In this document: one piece after another, positions 1 through 9,110 of the stretch
How the letters are laid out: the number at the start of each line of letters is the position of its first letter
Position numbering within the stretch: position 1 is the stretch's first letter
Source: Mesotaenium endlicherianum
Lineage: Eukaryota; Streptophyta; Zygnematophyceae; Zygnematales; Mesotaeniaceae
NCBI GenBank assembly: GCA_009602735.1
Contig: WELA01006130.1
Span: 64,327-90,545, forward strand
DNA length: 26,219 bases
Direction of reading: 5' to 3'
Notes under the pieces: model-generated
Databases searched by the model: none
What the model saw: only the letters and a program-made list of their open reading frames with translations
Told to the model about the DNA's origin: nothing
Made by a program: the position numbers and the translations under genes

Positions 1-85
1 GGGGGAAGGGGGGGGCTGCTTCAGCCATCCAGCTGGCACTGTCTCATGCCTACAAAGAGGCATGCATGATGTCTACAGAGCGGAC

Positions 86-994
86 CTCATCCATGCAATT
101 GCAGCGCTCCACGTGGCGGGCTGACACGCGATCCGTCTCGAACATGGTACGGCCCACCGTGAACAGCGGCTCATCATACCCGCCAGGTGGACAGGGGGGC
201 GTCTGGTACAGGGGGGGGGACCACGCGCCGGGCTCGCTGTGGCATACCACGATGGCGTCAGAGAGCGCCACCTGTGCGCGTGAGAGCCGCTGCAGCACCC
301 CGCGCGTCTTCTCGGGCAAGCCGTGCCAAAAGTCTGCATTCTGCCCGTCGCCGTGCTGCCCAATCCGAAGCTTTTTAACCTGCCCGGAAGCTTCCAGGGC
401 CAGCGCGTACGAAATTGCCTCGGAGCAGTAGCCCCCGCCCGACACAAACGGGGCCATCCATAAGAGAGACACTGCGAGGCTCCTCCTGTCGCCACCTGGC
501 TCTCCAGCAGCCTCCTTCCCACCCCCCACTCTTTCCTCCCCATCCTCGTGAATCCCAGGCGCCGCTTGGGCACCCGTGTTGCCCCCTCGTCCTCCTGAGA
601 GGCTCCCTTTCTGGCCTGCACTATGTGCTGGACACCAGGCGTCACTGCCCGTCAGAGCACCAGCTCCCCCCCGTGCTCCCAACACGTGGAAGGAAGCACG
701 CCTGGCCAGGCGGCTCAGCATGCGAAGTCCAGTCAGCGCTCTGTGAGCCCACTTTGAAGCATGCGTGGGGACCACAAACGAGTCCAGGGGCTGGGCGGCG
801 CCCTGATGCCCGGCCCTTCCGAATATCGCATGCTCAGGGAGTGCCAAGTGTGCGTACTTTAAGGCCACAGCCAGCAAAATGGACAACAATGCAACCCAGA
901 CGCACTTCCAGACGATGCCACGTGGCAGCTCCCGCTGCAGAGGAGCGGTTTCCTCGGCACCGTCACCCGACTCTGAGATCTTCTTCAATGCCAT
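86..994 (-). CDS. Golgi-type glycosyltransferase, first coding exon (partial gene)
   Basis: Reads leftward from an ATG at 992-994 for 303 codons to a possible GAG|GT donor at 85-86; the rest of the gene is outside the window. A short basic N-terminus is followed by one hydrophobic segment (about residues 26-46), then a low-complexity Gly/Ala-rich stalk (about 50-175), then a conserved block from residue 177: LLWMAPFVSGGGY, then VVCHSEPGAW, then GRTMFETDRV (281-290) and ERCNCMDE. These blocks match plant GT1/GT4-like glycosyltransferases, in which MDEVWVPT follows directly; here the exon ends after MDE. A type II signal anchor with a lumenal catalytic domain suggests Golgi residence. The donor is weak (GTCCGC), and the unusually long stalk could hide an intron. 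The frame stays open seven codons upstream of the chosen ATG without another ATG. Donor and acceptor sugars cannot be told from this part. Confidence 0.75.
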
Positions 995-1095
995 GCTGGG
1001 GATCACACTCAGCACTCGATCTTGTGACAGGCGTGCGGAGCCCCTTGCCCCCCAGTGTGATGTGTGTCGCTCGCGTTAAGGACACGTCAGGCACA

Positions 1096-1130
1096 CTCTC
1101 CCTCCCTCTCCCTCTCCCTCTCTCGCTCTT
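1096..1130. repeat. CT/CCT pyrimidine tract upstream of the glycosyltransferase
   Basis: Almost pure C/T on the plus strand, so GA-rich on the sense strand of the leftward glycosyltransferase, about 100 bases upstream of its ATG. GA-rich leaders and promoter GAGA tracts are common in plants; a regulatory role here is only inferred. Confidence 0.7.
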
Positions 1131-1216
1131 GCTGGAGAACGACAGCACACGTGCACACACAGACAAACACAAGCGGCACAAACGTGTGAAGTTCCCAAGC
1201 TCTTTTTGTTTTGTAT

Positions 1217-1256
1217 TGCTGCTGCTGCTATTGCTGCTGCTATTGCTGCTGCTGCA
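1217..1256. repeat. imperfect GCT trinucleotide repeat
   Basis: A run of GCT units interrupted by ATT at regular intervals. It lies outside any supported coding exon. Confidence 0.85.
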
Positions 1257-1602
1257 GTGTAGCCCTCAAGGCACAGCTAGCTGCACAGGGAGTGAATGAC
1301 TGACCGGCTGACCAGCTCCGGGCTTTCCCCCTGAGTGCGTGCGTGCAAGCAACGGGGGCTCCAGCACCCAACAAGCTCCTGACTGCTATCCTTCTACCTG
1401 CTACAGGCAGCGCAAGCTACTAGAAGCCTGGAGGCACGGCCCCCCCGCCCGTCCTTTTCTCACTCTCCCTTGACTGGCTGTGGCTGATACCTCGAGCTCA
1501 ACGCCGCTCTGCCTCCACTGCCACCCGGGCGAGCAACAGACGCCCAGGTGAAGATGAGAGAAGATGTCGGGGCCCTCGTACTCCTCCCCCTCCCGCTCCT
1601 GC

Positions 1603-1655
1603 TGCTCCTTCTATGACACCTGCTCCTTTCACGACACCTGCTCCTTCTGCTACAG
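1603..1655. repeat. 18-base tandem repeat, about three units
   Basis: Units at 1603-1620 and 1621-1638 both run TGCTCCTT...CACC/GACACC, and a third diverged partial unit starts at 1639. It lies in the 3' flank of uL13m, outside supported exons. Confidence 0.75.
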
Positions 1656-2032
1656 AAAGCACAACAAGGCACTTGCTATTTGACTGTCCTACGCTACTCT
1701 GCGCTACTCTGCTAAGCTACCAGAGGGCATGCAAGGTAGGGTGCTTCTTCGACTCTCGCTGCCTCGTGCTCTCTGCTCCGATGCAGCTCTTACACATAGC
1801 CCGTCCCAGTACTTGCTGTCTGCTACTACGCAGCTTCTATCAGTAGTCCACGCCTCCACTCGCCGTCTGCTTCTCCGCTTATGCAGCTCCTACAACTCCT
1901 ACGCACTGTTCTGCTACGCACAGTGATGGACCCCACAAAACTCCGCGCACTACTTGCTCTCTCACCCCCACTGCCGGTGCCAGCTCAGCCCAGGCAGAGG
2001 TGAGCCGGAGTGGAGTGGAAGGGAGTGGGGGC

Positions 2033-4040
2033 TTAAGTGGAAAGGGGGGGGGAGGCGCTGGCAGGGGCGTCGGCGGAGGAGGAGGAGGAGCGGGAGGTGG
2101 TCTTCTCGGCGCGCTGGGCGGCGCGGCGCTCGCGGGGCCTCATCTGGCGCACGTTGCGCGGCGGCATCTCAAAGGGCTCCAGGGGGCGCTCCTCGAACGG
2201 GTGCGCCTCGTCCGCAAAGATCCTCAGTTTCCTCATGCGATCCTGCGCACGCGCATGCACACACACACACACACACGCGCGCGCAACATGGTCTTCCGTC
2301 AAAAGCAAGCCCCGTGAAGATCCTCGCAGTCAGTTTGGATGCGATGCTGCGCTCTCTGTTTGACTCATTGGACCTACGGTGTGACTTACCGTTGACCTCC
2401 TGGACCTGCTGTTGACCTGTTGAACCTGTAGTTCCTTCCCCCCCGTTCCCTCCCCCTGACCCCTGCTTTATCTTCTTTCCGCAGACCAGGCGGTATCTGA
2501 GGCCCCTCCTCCTGAGCAGCTCACACCTACAGCGCGCAATCCTGACGTTGGTGCTTGAAGATGGCAGCGCACATCGCTTCCCTCCCACGATCGTCGCCCC
2601 CTGGAGCCAGGTCAAAGGTGGGTGGTGTCAAGCTAAGATGCCTTCCACAAACGCAAGGAGGTCCAGGGGAAGGAGGACGAGAAGGGGCAGGAGGGGGGGG
2701 AGGAGGAGGAGGACGAGAAGGGACAGGGGGGGGGGAGGGAGCAGGAGGAGGGGCGGAGGAGGAGGAGGAGGAGAAGAAGACCAGGGGGAGGAGGAGCAGA
2801 GGAGGAGCAGAGGAGGAGGAGGAGGAGGCGAGTGACGGCGAGCTGACATCACGGAGGCGGTTGCGGGGGAGCATGCGATGCACGGCCTTGCGAATGATCT
2901 CCGTCGGATCCCTTCGCATCTCCTCAGCCACCGTCCTCTGCTTAATACCTCCTATGTACCTGCAGGCAGAGGTGACAGCACCAGCCTCCAAGTGTCAGCA
3001 TGGGTGATCCCTCACCCGCAGCATGTTGCCCAACTCTGCAGCCTGCACGTCTACGGGCAAGAAACTCTTGAGCAAACAAAACCCTGGGGCAAACTCCACC
3101 CTCCAAGCTGATGCATACAAGCGTGTGAAAAATCACAAAGATGAGCCCTAAACCCAACCAAAGGGAGGAGGAAATAATAACTAGCTTTCACCTGCCCAGG
3201 AGATGTCGTGCTAGAAATGCTAATGGACTGAAAATATCTGACATAAATAAGCATATGCGTAGAGACATCAGCAGACGTTTAAAGATCTTCCCCCCCGCCC
3301 CCCCCCTGCGCCCTGAAATAGCAGCACCAATAATGGGTACCTCAACCTTACCCAGTGTGCCAGTAATAAGTCTTGTCTTTGACCTTATCTCCTGTGAGGG
3401 CCACCTTGGCAGCGTTCACGACCACGCAGATGTCACCATCATCTCGATTTGGCGCATAGGTGGGCTTGTCCTTGCCCTGGAGAATCACCGCAATCTGAGT
3501 CGCTATTCGCCCCAGAACCTGCAAGCAGCATAGACCAGTAGTGTTGACACTTGGATGAACCCTTGCCAGAAACTAGAGCCGCGAAAAAATGCTAAACCCA
3601 AAAGTTGTTGAACTATGCATGGGGTTCTCCATGAAGCCAAACATATATACATCTTCAAGGACAAGTTCACCTGCATTGGGTGCTGCTGCAAGTTATGTGA
3701 TTGTTTGGTGGGAGATATATCGGTGCAGAACCTTGCACACAGTGGTGTATGCTGTACCTGATTATTTGCGTCGAAAAGTCGCCACCTTCCAGCGATGCCA
3801 GCTTGGGAAAGTCCCGCAGTTGCCCTCTGTTTCAAAATAAGCGATCGTCAACAAGAATTCATCAAAACCATCATTACAGGTCACTGGCACCTCTACCGCG
3901 TTGCACTTCGACACCAAATTGATTAAGTAGGAGTAAGCAGCATCAGCAAGAAGGAGATAGCACACTTGAACATATGTTCGCCACCACATGCAATGTTAAC
4001 AGGAAAAGTGGTGCAAAAGACGTACTCGAATTGCAGACAT
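2033..4040 (-). CDS. MRPL13: mitochondrial large-subunit ribosomal protein uL13m (five exons)
   Basis: Structural protein of the mitochondrial large ribosomal subunit. Exons on the minus strand: 4026-4040, 3758-3826, 3352-3518, 2848-2959 and 2033-2242 (TAA at 2033-2035), giving 190 residues; phases agree at every junction. Family blocks in order: [14 protein letters not shown] across the exon 2/3 junction, [20 protein letters not shown] in exon 3, [15 protein letters not shown] across exons 3/4, [21 protein letters not shown] in two overlapping parts of exon 4, and [12 protein letters not shown] then [10 protein letters not shown] in exon 5. This resembles land-plant nuclear-encoded mitochondrial L13, whose length is near 200. 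The first exon has only five codons (MSAIR), chosen because it carries an ATG, a GTACGT donor and the right phase; it is the least certain part. The C-terminus is a Ser/Ala/Pro-rich tail. It is transcribed divergently from eIF6. Confidence 0.93.
2244..2285. repeat. alternating purine-pyrimidine (CA)n/(CG)n microsatellite at a splice acceptor
   Basis: 42 bases of strictly alternating purine and pyrimidine: a CA run flanked by GC/CG steps. It lies at the end of uL13m intron 4 and reaches the acceptor AG of exon 5 (2243-2244), so the sense strand has (GT)n/(GC)n where a polypyrimidine tract would be expected. Such sequence is prone to the Z form. Confidence 0.9.
2656..2829. repeat. GGA-rich purine tract in uL13m intron 4
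   Basis: An interrupted (GGA)n/G-run purine tract on the plus strand, so CCT-rich on the sense strand of uL13m. It begins about 17 bases after the exon 4 donor (2846-2847). Long open frames in it (poly-Ser/Pro or poly-Gly/Arg) come from the repeat. Confidence 0.9.
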
Positions 4041-4791
4041 CGTCCCTAACACGACGAGAGAGTATCATGTCATGTTATTAACAAATGCATGCCCTTCTAA
4101 TGTCGCCTCTTGCACAGCCCGGGACTGGTGCAATTCGCGACTTGTGCTGTACGGTATGGGGCTTCAAAGTTCACACTGCTTCAGAGCAGGAAATTCGGAG
4201 CAAGCTCAAGTCTCCTATGACGTTCGACAGGTCTCGACAAAAGCTGGACGCGTTTGACAACGTTAGGCATATTAGCTGACGGTCAGGGTTTAAGCGTGCA
4301 ACATAGTGAAAGCGAGGAGAGGAGTTCGGTACAAGGGCTTATGACCTGAGGAGGTTTGGGGCTTGTAAGCCAAAACCAATGGAAAGGCGGCCAGGTGGCA
4401 AGTGCTGAGAATTGCTGAGACTCTTGGAGTTTCTTAATCGATATAAGGACTGTCAAGAAAGGGTGATGGATTGTGACTCACGGTGCCACACGGTGCCCAG
4501 CATCAGCTTGAACACTTGAAGTCTACAAGCCTGTGAAGTAGCGTGTGAAGAATTATTTGGTCCCATTTAGACGCCTACAATCACTGCAGCTGTGTTATAA
4601 ATTTTAATAAGTCACCGGAGACACTTCCGCGAGTCTTGTGCTGCCAAATCTTGTTGCTCAGAGCTATCTATCTTTCCTTGTGATTTAACACTTATTGCGT
4701 ACAGCTATTTCATTTGAGCCTTGGTCATATTTGTTTTTGAAGGAGACGACGATAGAGACAAATTTTTACGACCAGTCTTGAATTAACCAGG
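4041..4791. promoter_or_regulatory. divergent promoter region between uL13m and eIF6
   Basis: 751 bases separate the uL13m ATG (4040, leftward) from the eIF6 ATG (4792, rightward), so both promoters and 5' UTRs should be here. The region is AT-rich compared with the 3' halves of both genes. A TATA-like GATATAAGG lies at about 4440-4448 in the eIF6 direction, and a short direct repeat CACGGTGCC occurs near 4480-4500. No protein-like frame was seen. Transcription starts cannot be placed from sequence alone. Confidence 0.6.
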
Positions 4792-6878
4792 ATGGCGAAC
4801 AGTAAGCCTTTCTTTGAATTAATAACCTTGTGTTTTCTTTTTCAAAGAACAGTAGTGGTCCAATAGCTTCAGAGAGCGTATATGCTCTAGAGCGGTAGTT
4901 TTTGCATGAGTTTTTGTGCTGCTTGATGGACTCTTGAAGCAAGGATTTGCTAGTAATGAATCACTCCTGCTTAATTGTAATGTGAGCTTACCTGCCGTCA
5001 TTTTCTTCTGGTCCCGACTGGTCATGCCCGATATTTTTTGTTTTTTTTTGTTGCAGGAGCTCAATTTGAAAATAGTAGTGAGATTGGCGTCTTTTCGACG
5101 TTGACAAATGCCTATGCATTGACTGCAATTGGTGCTTCAGAGAACTTCTACAGGTCCGATGCAACATTGCTTCTGTAAAGCCTGTGAAACAGCTTTATTT
5201 TGCGAATGAAGCAACAGGATTGAGGTTGTACGGGGTTTCGCTCATGATCCGTGTTCTTGCTCTTTTGATTACTCCTTGAGGACAGAAGCCCTCCTTTCTG
5301 CGATGTTCAGTGCTGAATTCCACACACTTAGACCCGATGAGTGAATCCGTCTTAAATTCTCACGCACCTGGCACCTCAAACTGATCACATGTGGGTGGTG
5401 TCATATGGGTGCTGTCTTGATTTGACAGCACCTTTGAGGCTGAGTTGCCGGATATACCTGTGGTCAAAACAGCGATTGGGGGCACACGGGTGATCGGCCG
5501 CATGGTCATAGGTGGGTTTTTGGCCCACCCTTCCAATTTTCGCCTCTCTCTCTCCTTCTCTATTTTGCCTGCCTGCCTGCGGGCTGTAACAACCAACAGT
5601 GCATCTCTAGGTTTAGATGAAACAACTTGCTGAGGGAGGGATTGTGGCACACCCAGGGTTCAGTCTCCATCATTAGCTCGATCTTGGGTCATCACCTTGA
5701 GTTCCTGTCATTATCCAGATGCTGGAGCTGCAGGCTGTGGCATCGGTCTTCAAGCTTCACGTTTCTTGCTTCAAGGGAGTGGTTGAAGGCACACCATTGA
5801 CTCGTCTGTCCAATTATGCTTTTGGTCATCCATCCATCCGTCCATCTATTACTCATTCCACTGACTTGAGAAAGAGGAAGAGATGGAGAGAGAGGAGACA
5901 ATGAGAAACGGGCAGGTTGAGAGACGAGTATGGATCGACACAGGCAGGACTGAGTGGGCTGGGGTTTGGGGTTCATGGCCAGTTGGTCTGTCAGCTAGGT
6001 TGATGAGGGCTTTGGGCTTTGGCGCGTGGGGGGGGCTGCAGGCAACAAGAACGGGCTGCTGGTGCCCAGCATGACCACGGACCAAGGTGGAAATGCTCCC
6101 ATCACGCTCCTCCTCGCGCTCCTTCCTTGCTTTCTTCCTGCCCATGCTCCCTCGCCCACGCACGCAAACTTTCACCTCCACAGTCTGCAAAACCCCCCTG
6201 ACCTACTACGCCCACCCACCCCCCCGCTCCCCCTTGCCCCCCGCCCCTTAGCGTGCATGAGAAGCCTTGCCCAGTCATTGGAGCTCCCTCCTCGCGCCCC
6301 CCCCCCCTTGCCTTGGAAGCCATGCCATAAGGTCTGGAAAAACTCCTGGTGCTGCTTGCGTCTTTCCCCCCCCTCCCCCGCAGCTTGCATGAGACGCCTC
6401 GGCCATATGTCTTGGGAGCACTCTTTCCTGTACTGCTGGTCCTCCATGATGTTGGGCCCCGAGTGCATTTCTGTGCCATGTTGGTTTGCTGGCGTCATGT
6501 GGTGCCCGTGCAAGACCTGATGATGATGATGACGATGTTAGGGTGCTGAAAGGAGTGGTGGGAGAAGGAGAGGGGGAGAGAAAGGGAGGGTTTGGGAACA
6601 AATTGGAAGGTGATGGCTCGCGGCTAATCTCGTGGGGAGGGGAAAGAGTTTTGGGATGAAGTGGGCGACTGCTTTGGTGGCTGCGAGGCAGACCTGCCGG
6701 AAGGGCTAAGAAGGATTGGAAAGAGGAAGGGCTGCGAACCACATCAGTTGGTGAAGGGCTGGTAGTTAGGTGCGCATGGAAGGCACACCTTAACGCCCGC
6801 CCTAGCAGGCCTGGGAACACACCTTCTCTTGGTGACTGCTGGCGAGTATAGTCCGGGGGGGGGGGGGGGGGGGGGGGN

Positions 6879-6910
<32 letters not shown>

Positions 6911-9031
6911 GCTTGTCGGAGGAGCAGATGTCTCGGAGCTTGAACCCAGTGGGGATTTCTTATTTTTGCTGCCGAGTGGTTCTTCTCGCTCGTTTGCTCA
7001 ATTGTCCGCTTGCTTTCCTGCTCGCTGACTGGCTGGCATGCGTCCCCCACCCCCACCCACACCTGTATGCCCCTCGCTGCTTGCCTCCCGCGCAGAGCTG
7101 CTGCACCTGCGCAACAGCCTGCCGGACAGCGTGGTGGTGCAGCGCGTGGACGAGCGGCTGTCGGCGCTGGGCAACTGCATCTCCTGCAATGACTACGTGG
7201 CGCTCATCCACACCGACCTCGACAGGGTCAGCCGCCCAGCCTTCTCCCCCCCCCCTCCCCGACCCTTCCTTCCTTTCTTCCTTGCTCCCTCTTCCCGCTC
7301 AGTCACCTTCTCCCCCACGCATGCATGCAGAAGCTGTCAGCAACCGCAGACAACTGGCGGGCATGTGTGCGCACGTGCTCCGATAGAAACCAGAAGCTTC
7401 CGGTGTGATCAAGGTCAGGCGATTCTAGAATTGGGCGCTGGGCCTGCGCACCCATGGGCAGGTGTAGGCCTGAAGCATCGGGAGGCAGCCCAGGGAGGTT
7501 CTTCACGTGGGGCTGGGTGGTGGCAACACTTGGAAAACCTCTGACTTTGCTTGGGCGGCAATAATACCATCATGCCTACTGGCAGCTGCAGCTGCCAGGC
7601 ATCAAATCACCAGTGAGCACGCGCCACCTGGCTGCACCGTATCGTACTGCATTCCAGCAATCGCAAGGAACCTTTGTGTCTGTCGTCGGCCATGGCTGTA
7701 AGACGGTGCTGCATGGTGTATTGTTGAGGTTAGTGGGGAGGAGAGGATTGCTTAACAGGTGTGCATGCACATGAAGAGGCCACGTGGCGCCCGGTGAGCA
7801 AGGGTGCAGCATGGTGCGTGTGTGTCCTCTCAGACAAGAGCAGCCATAGTGAGGTGCCGCAGACGCCGACCCTGCAATCTTCTCTCGGTGGGGCAGGGGC
7901 AGATGCATGCGCATGCAATGCGTTTGCTCTCTCGTCAGTTTTGCGGTGTCTTTTGACTCCAAACTTGTGCAGGAAGCAGTGGAAGCCATGGCACTTTCCC
8001 CTCTGCTTGCCATCTGTTTGGGTCCTGCTGCTCTCTTTACTGCGCAAGAACAAGAACTGGGGAAGCTGATAGCCCTGTCCCGCGCGTGCTTTCTGCTTGG
8101 GCTCTTCTTTTTCTCCAACTCTTGAGGGAGAGGGTGCAGGAGACGGAGGAGCTGATAGCGGACGTGCTGGGCGTGGAGGTGTTCCGGCAGACCATCGCCG
8201 GCAACATCCTGGTGGGCAGCTACTGCGTCTTCAGCAACCGCGGCGGCTTGGTGCGTTCCCCCCGCCAACTCACTCCCCTCTCTCGCTGCTCCTCCTCCTC
8301 CTTCTCCTCCTCCTCCTCCTCCTCCTCCTCCTCCTCCTCCTCCTCCCCGTCCTCGCTTCTCCTCCGCTTCCTCCTGCTTATCAGGAGGAGGTAGGACCCC
8401 TCTTATTCTTCTCGCTCCCACTCTTGCTCCTCCTAGCACTGAAGCAAGCCAGGAGGTGAGTCATGCATTACCCCCGGCAAGCAGGGCCGCTGCCGTCTGC
8501 CAGGGGCTCTGCTCGCTGAGCTCGCGATCTGAGAGAGCCAAGTAGAGCGCGATGCGCGTCTCGTCGCAAGCGTTGTCGTTGCATGTATGCGGCACTCTGC
8601 ACGGCGGGTCTTTGGCTCATGGAGGACCTTACCTGCTTTCACACGCGCGCACACGAGCTGTGCACACACGCACTCGTGGAGGCAGAGACAGGCACTTGGG
8701 CTCATCGTGGCGCCCATGGTTGCTGTCTTGCCCCTCCCCTACCCCCTCTCTGCTCCCTCTTCCGATGCAACAGGTGCATCCGCAGACGTCGGTCGAGGAC
8801 CTGGACGAGCTGTCGTCGTTGCTACAAGTGCCACTTGTCGCCGGCACGGTCAACAGGGGCAGCGAAGTCATCGGGGCTGGCCTGGTGGCCAACGACTGGA
8901 CGGCGTTCACGGGCCTGGACACCACGGCCACGGAGCTGTCCGTTATAGAGAATGTCTTTAAGCTGAGGGACGCGCAGCCGAGCGGCATCGTCAACGAGAT
9001 GAGGGCGTCGCTCATCGATACCTTAGTATGA
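4792..9031 (+). CDS. EIF6: eukaryotic translation initiation factor 6 (seven exons)
   Basis: eIF6 binds the 60S ribosomal subunit, acts in nucleolar 60S maturation and export, and prevents premature joining to 40S. Exons: 4792-4801, 5057-5153, 5429-5511, 6042-6086, 7096-7226, 8140-8250 and 8774-9031 (TGA), giving 244 residues; the family is about 245. All junctions keep phase with GT/AG ends. Blocks in order: [13 protein letters not shown] and [17 protein letters not shown] (exon 2), [16 protein letters not shown] (exon 3), [11 protein letters not shown] (exon 4), [20 protein letters not shown] (exon 5), [20 protein letters not shown] (exon 6), [20 protein letters not shown] and NDWTAF (exon 7). 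It belongs to the pentein fold built of five repeats. Exon 1 has only ten coding bases (MAN plus one base); it is supported by phase, a GTAAG donor and the plant-like start MANRAQFEN. Third-position GC rises from 12/31 codons in exon 2 to 42/43 in exon 5. Confidence 0.97.
6855..6909. repeat. poly-G homopolymer in eIF6 intron 4, with one N
   Basis: 55 bases of G with an undetermined base at 6878, inside the intron spanning 6087-7095. The true length is unlikely to be fixed by the assembly. Long G runs can form quadruplexes in DNA or in the transcript. Confidence 0.95.
8289..8375. repeat. (TCC)n microsatellite in eIF6 intron 6
   Basis: CTC/TCC trinucleotide repeat, purest at about 8304-8347, starting about 38 bases after the exon 6 donor (8251). 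It is pyrimidine-rich on the sense strand, like the repeat after the exon 4 donor of uL13m. Confidence 0.95.
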
Positions 9032-9096
9032 GGGGGAGGGGGGGCATGTGCTTGTTCCCTGGCTCGAGGTATCGCTCTAAAGCATGAAAAGAGGAT

Positions 9097-9110
9097 AATA
9101 AAAAGTGTAA
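9097..9110 (+). terminator. candidate eIF6 polyadenylation signal
   Basis: AATAAA at 9097-9102 and TGTAA at 9106-9110 lie 66-79 bases after the eIF6 stop. AATAAA is the general plant and animal hexamer and TGTAA is the signal typical of many green algae. The cleavage site cannot be seen directly. Confidence 0.5.

Larger units (their letters stand above)
995..2032. other. repeat-rich spacer between the glycosyltransferase start and the uL13m stop
   Basis: No reading frame here looks like a conserved protein. The right part is 3' flank of uL13m and the left part should carry the promoter and 5' UTR of the leftward glycosyltransferase gene. It contains the CT tract, GCT repeat and 18-base tandem repeat listed separately. 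No clear TATA box or polyadenylation signal was seen. Confidence 0.6.

Noticed and set aside
415..1299. 294-codon rightward open frame
   Set aside because: Antisense to the glycosyltransferase exon and ends in a GCT repeat read as poly-Leu; no domain.
2527..3007. Long frames with poly-Ser, poly-Pro or poly-Gly on both strands
   Set aside because: Only the YIGGIKQRT...NRLRD part (exon 4 of uL13m) is real; the rest is translation of the GGA repeat in the intron.
7576..8439. 287-codon leftward open frame
   Set aside because: It is antisense to eIF6 exon 6 and introns and includes the (TCC)n repeat read as Gly runs; no family motif.
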